Below are positions 5,857-11,152 of a stretch of 11,152 nt of DNA, one piece after another (positions within the stretch are counted from its first letter, which is position 1; each line of letters opens with the position of its first letter). Source of the DNA: Betaproteobacteria bacterium (GTDB lineage: Bacteria; Pseudomonadota; Gammaproteobacteria; Burkholderiales; SG8-39). The notes beneath the pieces are model-generated. The model searched no databases and was not told the origin of the DNA. It worked only from the letters and a program-made list of their open reading frames with translations. The stretch spans positions 1 to 11,152 of the forward strand of contig JAAOZY010000211.1 in assembly GCA_012274205.1 (NCBI GenBank). The letters run 5' to 3'. Made by a program: the position numbers and the translations under genes.

Positions 5857-7305
5857 ATGAAGTTCGCGTCGGAGTCAATCACTGCAACAAAAATTCAGGC
5901 GTTCGCCACAAGTGCGGAACGGAGGCCCTCGGCTCGGTGGGCGCTGACTGGCCTTTCCTTGTCCATGCTGCTGTCCGCGCTTGGCACCAGCATCGCCAAT
6001 GTCGGCTTGCCGACGCTGGCGCAGGCTTTCGCCGCCTCCTTCCAGCAAGTCCAGTGGGTCGTCCTCGCCTATCTGCTCGCCATCACCACCCTGATCGTCA
6101 GCGTCGGCCGGCTCGGCGACATCGCCGGTCGGCGGCGTCTGCTGCTGGCTGGGCTGTTCCTGTTCACGCTTGCTTCGGTGCTGTGCGGCATCGCCCCCAC
6201 GCTCTGGTTGCTGATCGTCGCCCGGGCCGCGCAGGGGCTGGGCGCGGCCATCATGATGGCCCTCACGTTGGCGTTTGTCGGTGAGACGATTCCAAAAGAA
6301 AAGACCGGCAGCGCCATGGGGCTGCTCGGAACCATGTCAGCGGTCGGCACCGCGCTCGGGCCATCGCTAGGCGGCGTGCTGATCGCCGGCTTCGGATGGC
6401 GATCGATGTTCTTCATCAACGTACCCTTGGGCATCCTGGCACTGATGCTCGCCTATCGTTACCTGCCCGCCGATCGCGCGGTGTCGAAGTCGGATGGCGC
6501 CCGCTTCGACAGTCCGGGCACGCTGCTGCTCGCACTGACGCTCGCAGCCTATGCGCTCGCCATGACGACGGGGCGCGGCAGTTTCGGTCTGCTCAATGCG
6601 GCACTGCTGTTGGCGGCCGTCGCCGGCGCCGGCCTGTTCGCGCTCGCCGAAGCGAGAGCCGCGTCGCCCCTGATCCGCCTGGCGATGTTTCGAGACCCGG
6701 TACTGAGCGCGGGCTTCGCCATGAGCGCCCTGGTCGCAACCGTGGTGATGGCGACGCTGGTGGTCGGCCCGTTCTATCTCTCCGGCGCGCTTGCGCTCGA
6801 TGCCGCGCGTGTCGGGCTCGTCATGTCGTCCGGCCCGATCGTCGCCGCGCTGATGGGCGTGCCGGCCGGCCGCCTCGTCGACCGGTTTGGCGCGCAGCGC
6901 ATGAGCGTCGCCGGCCTCGTCGGAATGGCGGCCGGCTCCTCCATTTTGCCGATGATGCCGATGGGGTTCGGTGTGCCGGGCTACATCGCGCCGCTCGCCC
7001 TCATCACCGCCGGCTATGCGCTGTTCCAGACGGCCAACAACACTGCCGTAATGACGAACCTTGGGCCGGAGCAGCGGGGCGTCATATCCGGCATGCTCAG
7101 CCTGTCGCGCAATCTCGGGCTCATCACAGGCGCATCCGTCATGGGCACGGTGTTCGCTTTCGGATCAACAACCGCCAATATCATGACGGCGCGTCCAGAG
7201 GCGGTTGCGGCCGGCATGCGCATCACGTTTGCCGTCGCGGCGGTGCTGGTCTTGGTCGCCCTCGTCATCGCATCGGCGAGCCAGGCGCTTGCGCGCCGCG
7301 CCTGA
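5857..7305 (+). CDS. MFS drug/metabolite:H+ antiporter, DHA2 type (14 TM)
   Basis: This is an inner-membrane transporter of 482 aa, the normal length for the 14-helix DHA2 family that exports drugs or metabolites against protons. I count 14 hydrophobic segments, from ~28-53 to the C-terminal ~450-478. The loop 2-3 motif A is GRLGDIAGRRR (84-94). The antiporter motif C in TM5 is GLLGTMSAVGTALGPSLGG (155-173). The first helix carries the family-like SALGTSIANVGLPTLAQAF. The start ATG at 5857 is preceded by GGGAGA at a good distance. The ~25 residues before TM1 are hydrophilic and carry no signal. The divergent LysR gene is its likely regulator. The substrate cannot be deduced; EmrB-like efflux is the nearest general class. 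Confidence 0.93.
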   Translation: MKFASESITATKIQAFATSAERRPSARWALTGLSLSMLLSALGTSIANVGLPTLAQAFAASFQQVQWVVLAYLLAITTLIVSVGRLGDIAGRRRLLLAGLFLFTLASVLCGIAPTLWLLIVARAAQGLGAAIMMALTLAFVGETIPKEKTGSAMGLLGTMSAVGTALGPSLGGVLIAGFGWRSMFFINVPLGILALMLAYRYLPADRAVSKSDGARFDSPGTLLLALTLAAYALAMTTGRGSFGLLNAALLLAAVAGAGLFALAEARAASPLIRLAMFRDPVLSAGFAMSALVATVVMATLVVGPFYLSGALALDAARVGLVMSSGPIVAALMGVPAGRLVDRFGAQRMSVAGLVGMAAGSSILPMMPMGFGVPGYIAPLALITAGYALFQTANNTAVMTNLGPEQRGVISGMLSLSRNLGLITGASVMGTVFAFGSTTANIMTARPEAVAAGMRITFAVAAVLVLVALVIASASQALARRA

Positions 7306-7314
7306 TCCCGCGGC
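7295..7314. terminator. Small GC hairpin over the MFS stop codon
   Basis: GCCGCG (7295-7300) and CGCGGC (7309-7314) pair across an 8-nt loop that contains the MFS TGA stop (7303-7305). Only two Ts follow the stem, so it is at best a weak terminator; it could also be chance in GC-rich DNA. Confidence 0.25.
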
Positions 7315-7430
7315 TTCATGCAAATCACGGTCGATGCCGGAACGAAACCAATACTCGCCGCGAGCTGCGCGCTGCTCCGACAGGAAACCGGTACTGCCCG
7401 TTGCCAGGCGTGTCAGGGAAATGCGAGCCA

Positions 7431-7465
7431 TTGTCATTGACACAAAATCGCCATACGAGTAGCGT
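7431..7465 (+). promoter_or_regulatory. Candidate promoter with overlapping dyad, kinase-BON gene
   Basis: A perfect -35 box TTGACA (7437-7442) is followed after 17 bp by TAGCGT (7460-7465), which keeps the three most conserved -10 bases. The -35 overlaps the dyad TGTCA-T-TGACA (7432-7442), a possible operator. The start codon of the next gene is 50 bp downstream. The rest of the 210-bp gap 7306-7515 shows no gene. Confidence 0.4.
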
Positions 7466-7515
7466 TGTCGGCGAGTTAGGCAGTTCCTCGGAAATCAGCC
7501 ACAAGGAGAGTCGAA

Positions 7516-8346
7516 ATGCCGCTAATTGCCATCACTCGGGAGATGGGCTCGCTCGGCATAGAGGTCGCCGAGCAAGTCGCCGCGGAACTGAAGCTCCCAT
7601 TGATTCACCACGAAGTCATCGAGCACCTTGCGGACAAAATGCGTTTGCGCAAGAGCCACGTCGAGCGGCTTCTGAACGGCAAGGCGGGAATGTTCGAGAA
7701 ACTCACCGCCGATAAGACCAGCATGTCGATCTACACCGCCACCGAGACGATAGACCTGGCGGCGCGCGAGGGCGGGTGCGTCCTGCGTGGCTGGGGAGCG
7801 GCGCAACTCCTGCGCACGGTGCCCCACGCAATCTGCGTGCGCGTATGCGCCCCGGTCGAACTGCGCAAACAACGCATGCTCGATCGGCTCGGCAACGGCG
7901 ACCTGGAATACATCGATTCGGAAATCAAGATCAGCGATGAGGCGCACGCCGCGATCATACGGCGGCATTTTGGCGTAAATTGGCAGGACGCCGAGCTCTA
8001 CGACGTCGTGTTCAATACCGAACGCGTAAGCGTGGACGAGTGCGTCGAAGAGGTCCTCAAGCTGACGAAAGATCCGGCGTTTGCGGAGACCCGGGCCTCG
8101 CAACGCCGGCTGGCCGATCTCAGGATGGCGGCGGTGATAAAAGCGGCACTGCGCGAGCACGCGCCTACACGCTCCGCGCAGGTTTCGGTCCGGGCAAACG
8201 ACGGCGTCATGACCCTTGGCGGTATAGTCGACGGCGCCGAGCAGAAAGCCGAGGCCGAGCGCGTAGCGCTCAAGGTCGAAGGCGTGAAGACCGTAGAAAA
8301 CAATCTACGCAGCCGCGACGATTTCAAGCGCCAATTGGTCGACTAG
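7516..8346 (+). CDS. Cytidylate-kinase-like P-loop protein with C-terminal BON domain
   Basis: This is a 276-aa two-domain protein. Residues 1-~185 resemble the cytidylate kinase-like family (Cytidylate_kin2 type). They include ITREMGSLGIEVAEQVAAEL (6-25), where the phosphate-binding loop is GSLG instead of the more usual GSGG and lacks the classical Walker lysine, as is common in that family. GGCVLRGWGAAQLLR (86-100), AICVRVCAPVELRKQRM (105-121) and ISDEAHAAIIRRHFGVNWQD follow. Residues ~202-266 form a BON domain (VRANDGVMTLGGIVD, then VEGVKTVENNL), a ~60-residue fold of OsmY-like and pore-associated proteins thought to bind membranes or ligands. No signal peptide is seen, so it is probably cytoplasmic. 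The start is supported by AGGAGA seven bases before ATG 7516. Substrate and role are unknown; CMP kinase activity should not be assumed, since housekeeping Cmk belongs to a different branch. Confidence 0.82.
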   Translation: MPLIAITREMGSLGIEVAEQVAAELKLPLIHHEVIEHLADKMRLRKSHVERLLNGKAGMFEKLTADKTSMSIYTATETIDLAAREGGCVLRGWGAAQLLRTVPHAICVRVCAPVELRKQRMLDRLGNGDLEYIDSEIKISDEAHAAIIRRHFGVNWQDAELYDVVFNTERVSVDECVEEVLKLTKDPAFAETRASQRRLADLRMAAVIKAALREHAPTRSAQVSVRANDGVMTLGGIVDGAEQKAEAERVALKVEGVKTVENNLRSRDDFKRQLVD

Positions 8347-8385
8347 GTCCACTCGGTCGGGGCGAACCGGTCGCGCGAGTTTGGC

Positions 8386-9465
8386 CTAGTCGGCGAAGAA
8401 TTCCGGCCACCTGGGCCGGATGTAGGCCTGGAACTTCTCTGACAGGCCTTCGTCCTTCAGGTACTGGCGGGTCACCGGCATCTGCACCGGCCTGAAGGCG
8501 GGGTCCGCCTTGTAGCGGTTCGGAAAATCATGCTGCAGCATCGCTGCGCGCCCGAGCATGATCCAGTCGGCGCCTGCCGCGAGGGTGGCTTCTGCGTCCT
8601 GCGGCGTGCGGATCTTGCCGGCAACACCGAGGCGTGTGTCGCGCCGGTCGAGTTCGGTGAAATAGCTCATCAGGCTGCGGCCCTGGTACTCGGATTCCTC
8701 GGGCTGCTTGAACACATCCCACAGGGACATGTCCAGAAAGTCGATATGGTCTTCGGCCATCAGGCGCTGCGCAATCCGGATCGCCTCGCCCAGTTTCATG
8801 CCGAAGCGCTCCGGCGTCAGGCGCACGCCCAGGATGAAATCCTCGCGGCAGCGGCTGCGTATGGCGTCGATGATCTCGAACAGGATGCGCGCGCGGTTTT
8901 CCAGCGTGCCGCCATATTCGTCAGTCCGGTGATTGACTTCCGCGCTGAAGAACTGACACAGGATGTAGCTGTGCGCGCCATGCAGCTCGACGCCGTCGAA
9001 ACCGGCCCGTTCGGCGCGCAGCGCGGCTGCGATAAAGTCCGCGATCAGCTGCTTCACTTCGGCGTGCGTCAGTGCGCGCGCGCCGGTCTTGGGGTTGTCG
9101 GACGGGCATACCGGCGCGCCGCCTATCAGTTCCGCGGGCGAACGCATGCCGGCGTGATGCAGCTGCGAGATCGCGATGCTCTGCTGCGCCTTGATCGCAC
9201 GCGCCAGGCGCTGCAATCCCGGCAGGTGATCGTCCGACCAGATGCCCAGCTGCCCGGAGAACCCTTTTCCGTTCGCCTGAACGTGCGAGGCGCAGGTCAT
9301 GGTCAGGCCGAAGCCGCCCTGCGCGCGCAGGGTGAGCCAGTGGAATTCCTCGTCGGACAGCCGGCCGTCTTCATGGCTTTGTTGATTGGTCAGGGGCGCC
9401 AGCATGAATCGGTTCTTCATGCTCGGCCCATGGCTGAAGCTTAGCGGGTCCAGCAGATGCGTCAT
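8386..9465 (-). CDS. Old Yellow Enzyme family NADH:flavin oxidoreductase
   Basis: This FMN-dependent ene-reductase has 359 aa as a TIM barrel. APLTNQQS (24-31) starts the FMN site and QLHHAG (101-106) follows. GVELHGAHSYI (158-168) carries the pair H162/H165 and Y167 in the same H-x2-H/N-x-Y pattern as the substrate-binding and proton-donor residues of OYE. NHRTDEYGGTLENRARI (178-194) is the family hallmark. AGKIRTPQDAEATLAAG with IMLGRAAM (282-309) would bind the FMN phosphate. The barrel ends near 330 and there is no second Fe-S/NADPH domain, so it is not a full 2,4-dienoyl-CoA reductase of the FadH type. It reduces activated C=C bonds; the substrate is unknown. I chose ATG 9465 because the homologous part begins there (MTHLLDPLSF). 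It is convergent with the kinase-BON gene (39-bp gap) and 108 bp downstream of the decarboxylase beta gene, so operon membership is possible but not certain. Confidence 0.9.
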   Translation of the reverse strand: MTHLLDPLSFSHGPSMKNRFMLAPLTNQQSHEDGRLSDEEFHWLTLRAQGGFGLTMTCASHVQANGKGFSGQLGIWSDDHLPGLQRLARAIKAQQSIAISQLHHAGMRSPAELIGGAPVCPSDNPKTGARALTHAEVKQLIADFIAAALRAERAGFDGVELHGAHSYILCQFFSAEVNHRTDEYGGTLENRARILFEIIDAIRSRCREDFILGVRLTPERFGMKLGEAIRIAQRLMAEDHIDFLDMSLWDVFKQPEESEYQGRSLMSYFTELDRRDTRLGVAGKIRTPQDAEATLAAGADWIMLGRAAMLQHDFPNRYKADPAFRPVQMPVTRQYLKDEGLSEKFQAYIRPRWPEFFAD

Positions 9466-9573
9466 AGGGAGGCTTCGGTGAAAATCCTTGTTGGTATTCT
9501 TGCCGCGGGTAGATGACGCAGCGTATTGCCGCACCCGCCGGGCGCATCTGCCGAGCCGGAAGCCCGAATGAGC

Positions 9574-10722
9574 TCAGATCAGCCCCATCCCCTTGAGCAC
9601 GGACAACATCACGGCCGCGGCCACGACCGAGCCGATCTGCCCGCCGGTGTTGACGCCGGCCGCATGCATGAGCAGGTGGTTTTTCTTGTCGTAGAGCTGT
9701 CCCTGCGCCTGCACCACGCGCGCCGCCATCGGAAATGCCGAGATGCCCGCGGCGCCGATCAGCGGATTGACCTTGCCGCCGGTCAGCTTGCACACGATCT
9801 TGCCGAACACGACGCCGGCCACGGTATCCATGCAGATGGCGACGAAGCCCATGGCGAAAATCATCAGCGTCTGCGGCTTGAGGAAGGCATGGCCTTCCAT
9901 GGTGCCGCCTATGGCCAGGCCGAGGAACAGGGTCACGATGTTGGCGATCTCGTTTTCGGAGGCCTTGGTCAAGCGCGCCACCACACCGCTCTCGCGCATG
10001 AAGTTGCCGAGCATGATGGTGCCCATCAGCGGCAAGCCTTTGGGCGCAAGCAGGCCGGTGACCAGGGTGACGACTATCGGAAACAGCAGCTTGGTCTGGG
10101 CGGAGACGCTGCGCTTGATCGGCGCCATTTTGATCACGCGCTCTTTCGGCGTGGTCAGCGCGCGCATGATCGGCGGCTGGATGATGGGCACCAGCGCCAT
10201 GTAGGAATAGGCGGCCACGGAAATCGGCGCGAGCAGCTGCGGCGCGTATTGCGAGGCGACGTAGATGGACGTAGGCCCGTCGCAGGCGCCGATGACGGCG
10301 ATGCTGACCGCCTCCAGCTGTGGAAAACCCAGTGCCAGGGCCAGCAGCAGCGTGAAGAAAATGCCGAACTGCCCGGCCGCGCCGAACAGCAGCATCTTCG
10401 GATTCTCCAGCAGCGAGCCGAAGTCGATCATGGCGCCGATGCCGACGAAAATCAGCAGCGGGAAGACTTCGTTGGAGATGCCCATGTCGTAGAGGATCTT
10501 GAGCAGGCCGCCGGGCTCCATCAGGTCGGACAGGGGAATATTCACCAGGAAGCAGCCGAAGCCGATCGGAACCAGCAGCAGCGGTTCCACCTCTTTCTTC
10601 ACCCCGAGATACAGCAGGACTGCGGCGATCACCAGCATGATCACGTTCGGCCCGCCCTGGGTGAACAGGTAGCTGACGCCGGCAGTCAGTCCATACAGGC
10701 CGGTCTGTAGGCTTTCGATCAT
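9574..10722 (-). CDS. Na+-translocating decarboxylase beta subunit (OadB/GcdB/MmdB family)
   Basis: This is the integral membrane subunit that decarboxylates carboxybiotin and pumps Na+ out in oxaloacetate, glutaconyl-CoA, methylmalonyl-CoA and malonate decarboxylases. It has 382 aa, within the family range. Family marks are FVGIGAMIDFGSLL (92-105), GACDGPTSIY (145-154), whose D148 corresponds to the essential Asp of OadB, GNFMRESGVVARL (239-251), NPLIGAAGISAFPMAARV (319-336), and AAGVNTGGQIGSVVAA (354-369). There are about 10 hydrophobic segments. It follows the 50-aa OadG-like gene after one base (TAA-A-ATG), with AGGAG inside that gene as its ribosome site, so the two are translationally coupled. 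A thiolase precedes them. No carboxyltransferase (alpha) or biotin carrier is in the window, so the substrate acid cannot be fixed; an acyl-CoA such as glutaconyl- or methylmalonyl-CoA fits the thiolase neighbour better than oxaloacetate. Confidence 0.93.
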   Translation of the reverse strand: MIESLQTGLYGLTAGVSYLFTQGGPNVIMLVIAAVLLYLGVKKEVEPLLLVPIGFGCFLVNIPLSDLMEPGGLLKILYDMGISNEVFPLLIFVGIGAMIDFGSLLENPKMLLFGAAGQFGIFFTLLLALALGFPQLEAVSIAVIGACDGPTSIYVASQYAPQLLAPISVAAYSYMALVPIIQPPIMRALTTPKERVIKMAPIKRSVSAQTKLLFPIVVTLVTGLLAPKGLPLMGTIMLGNFMRESGVVARLTKASENEIANIVTLFLGLAIGGTMEGHAFLKPQTLMIFAMGFVAICMDTVAGVVFGKIVCKLTGGKVNPLIGAAGISAFPMAARVVQAQGQLYDKKNHLLMHAAGVNTGGQIGSVVAAAVMLSVLKGMGLI

Positions 10723-10723
10723 T

Positions 10724-10876
10724 TTATTTCTTCTCCTGGCCGGCGGACTTGGCGGCGAGCGGAAACACCTTCTTCAGCGCATCCATCACCAGGCCCAGGA
10801 TCCAGAGGGTCAGAAAGGTGCCTCCCATGCCGACGATCATCATGGTGAGTCCGAAAGTCCATTTGGCGTTGTCCAT
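10724..10876 (-). CDS. OadG-like small membrane subunit of the decarboxylase (50 aa)
   Basis: This short gene reads MDNAKWTFGLTMMIVGMGGT, then FLTLWILGLVMDALKKVFPL and AAKSAGQEKK. It has one membrane helix (residues ~8-32) and a short basic tail. The FGLTMMIVGMGGTFLTLWIL pattern is typical of the gamma/delta subunits (OadG, MmdC) that anchor and assemble Na+-pumping decarboxylases. At 50 residues it is near minimal: the usual longer, proline/alanine-rich periplasm-distal tail is missing. Its position, one base before the beta subunit and on the same strand, strongly supports the role. ATG 10874-10876 is the only sensible start; the upstream GGAAAC gives a weak ribosome site. It is easily missed in automatic annotation because of its size. 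Confidence 0.85.
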   Translation of the reverse strand: MDNAKWTFGLTMMIVGMGGTFLTLWILGLVMDALKKVFPLAAKSAGQEKK

Positions 10877-10886
10877 GGGGTAGTTT

Positions 10887-10905
10887 CCGAAAGAGTAGGT
10901 TTCGG
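10887..10905. repeat. Hairpin between thiolase and OadG-like genes
   Basis: CCGAAA (10887-10892) and TTTCGG (10900-10905) pair across a 7-nt loop in the 45-bp gap between the thiolase stop and the small subunit start. On the transcript the stem reaches into the weak GGAAAC ribosome site, so it could modulate translation or mark a processing site. The stem is short and chance cannot be excluded. Confidence 0.35.
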
Positions 10906-10921
10906 CGCGCTGCCGCCGCGC

Positions 10922-11152
10922 TTACATGCGCTCGATGATAATCGCGAGGCCCTGGCCGACGCCGATGCACAGGCTGACCGCGGCATAGCGGCCGTTCATG
11001 CGCTCGAGCTGGCGCGCCACCGTCAGCGCGAGGCGCGCGCCCGAGGCTCCGAGGGGATGGCCGATCGCGATTGCGCCGCCGTTCGGATTGACGCGCGGGT
11101 CCTTGTGGTCGATCTTGAGCAGGTTGAGGCAGGCGAGCACCTGGCTGGCGAA
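10922..11152 (-). CDS. Thiolase (acetyl-CoA C-acyltransferase), C-terminal part (runs off right edge)
   Basis: These are the last 76 residues of a thiolase, open to the window edge. Visible are the FASQVLAC helix, VNPNGGAIAIGHPLGASGAR with the catalytic His of GHPxGxSG, and LCIGVGQGLA with the catalytic Cys of C-x-G-x-G, followed by IIIERM and the stop at 10922-10924. The CIGVGQG form is seen in beta-ketoadipyl-CoA and related biosynthetic/degradative acyl-CoA thiolases. The N-terminal half with the acyl-accepting Cys is outside the window. It precedes the decarboxylase membrane genes on the same strand with a 45-bp gap, so it is probably in their operon, releasing acetyl-CoA from a 3-ketoacyl-CoA. 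The exact chain specificity cannot be told from this fragment. Confidence 0.92.
   Translation of the reverse strand, partial: FASQVLACLNLLKIDHKDPRVNPNGGAIAIGHPLGASGARLALTVARQLERMNGRYAAVSLCIGVGQGLAIIIERM

Noticed and set aside
6396..7715. 439-codon forward frame overlapping the MFS and kinase-BON genes
   Set aside because: Arg/Ala/Gly/His-rich translation without motifs, spanning two real genes in another frame.
8347..8385. Terminator between the convergent kinase-BON and OYE genes
   Set aside because: Only an imperfect dyad around ACCGGT is visible and no T-run follows; not enough to call.
9466..9534. 23-residue extension of the OYE-family protein to a GTG at 9534
   Set aside because: The extension (RQYAASSTRGKNTNKDFHRS) does not resemble the family N-terminus, which begins at MTHLLDPL; no ribosome site supports the GTG.
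9526..10710. 394-codon forward frame opposite the decarboxylase beta subunit
   Set aside because: His/Asp/Gln-rich antisense translation typical of a membrane protein read on the wrong strand.
10719..10970. 83-codon reverse frame (Arg/His-rich) over the OadG-like gene
   Set aside because: The frame encoding the single-helix OadG-like peptide, coupled to the beta subunit, is the convincing one.
1..11152. CRISPR array, tRNA/rRNA, insertion sequence or prophage
   Set aside because: No regularly spaced repeats, tRNA-like cloverleaf, transposase or phage protein was recognised on either strand.

Overview
The window is GC-rich, densely coded bacterial DNA. Codon use, the LysR-type regulators and the acyl-CoA and electron-transfer gene content suggest a betaproteobacterium of the Rhodocyclales/Burkholderiales kind, possibly one that degrades aromatic or carboxylic acids under oxygen limitation. 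That assignment is inference; no rRNA or marker gene is present.

Layout. (1) 1-292 (-): N-terminus of a LysR-type regulator running off the left edge. (2) 293-577: an unusual leader with AT-rich dyads and a consensus-like promoter for the LysR gene, a perfect 20-bp palindrome, a 10-bp hairpin, and a 26-codon remnant of an acyl-CoA ligase (its C-terminal GKIRR motif and stop codon). (3) 578-4108 (+): a giant (~1176 aa) Fe-S flavoprotein with a GltD/NfnB-like half fused to a PyrK/NfnA-like half, behind a ~230-residue N-terminal region I cannot assign. It is the most notable gene here. My best hypothesis is the NADP-reducing gamma subunit of a 2-oxoglutarate:NADP+ oxidoreductase (as described from Azoarcus evansii). 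(4) 4192-4647 (-): a stand-alone response-regulator receiver, convergent with gene 3. (5) 4821-5729 (-) and 5857-7305 (+): a divergent LysR regulator and 14-TM MFS exporter pair, with two dyads in the shared control region. (6) 7516-8346 (+): a cytidylate-kinase-like P-loop protein fused to a BON domain, with its own promoter candidate. (7) 8386-11152 (-): thiolase C-terminus (runs off the right edge), a 50-aa OadG-like membrane peptide, a Na+-translocating decarboxylase beta subunit, and an Old Yellow Enzyme family oxidoreductase, all in one direction.

How they may work together. The right-hand minus-strand set looks like acyl-CoA catabolism coupled to a sodium-pumping decarboxylase whose alpha (carboxyltransferase) subunit lies outside the window or is encoded elsewhere. 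The left-hand giant oxidoreductase would exchange electrons between NAD(P)H, flavins and Fe-S carriers. Together with the ligase remnant these fit CoA-thioester metabolism that needs low-potential electrons, but no complete pathway is present. No tRNA, rRNA, IS element, CRISPR array or prophage gene was seen. No gene-free stretch exceeds 300 bases; the longest (293-577) is described in detail.
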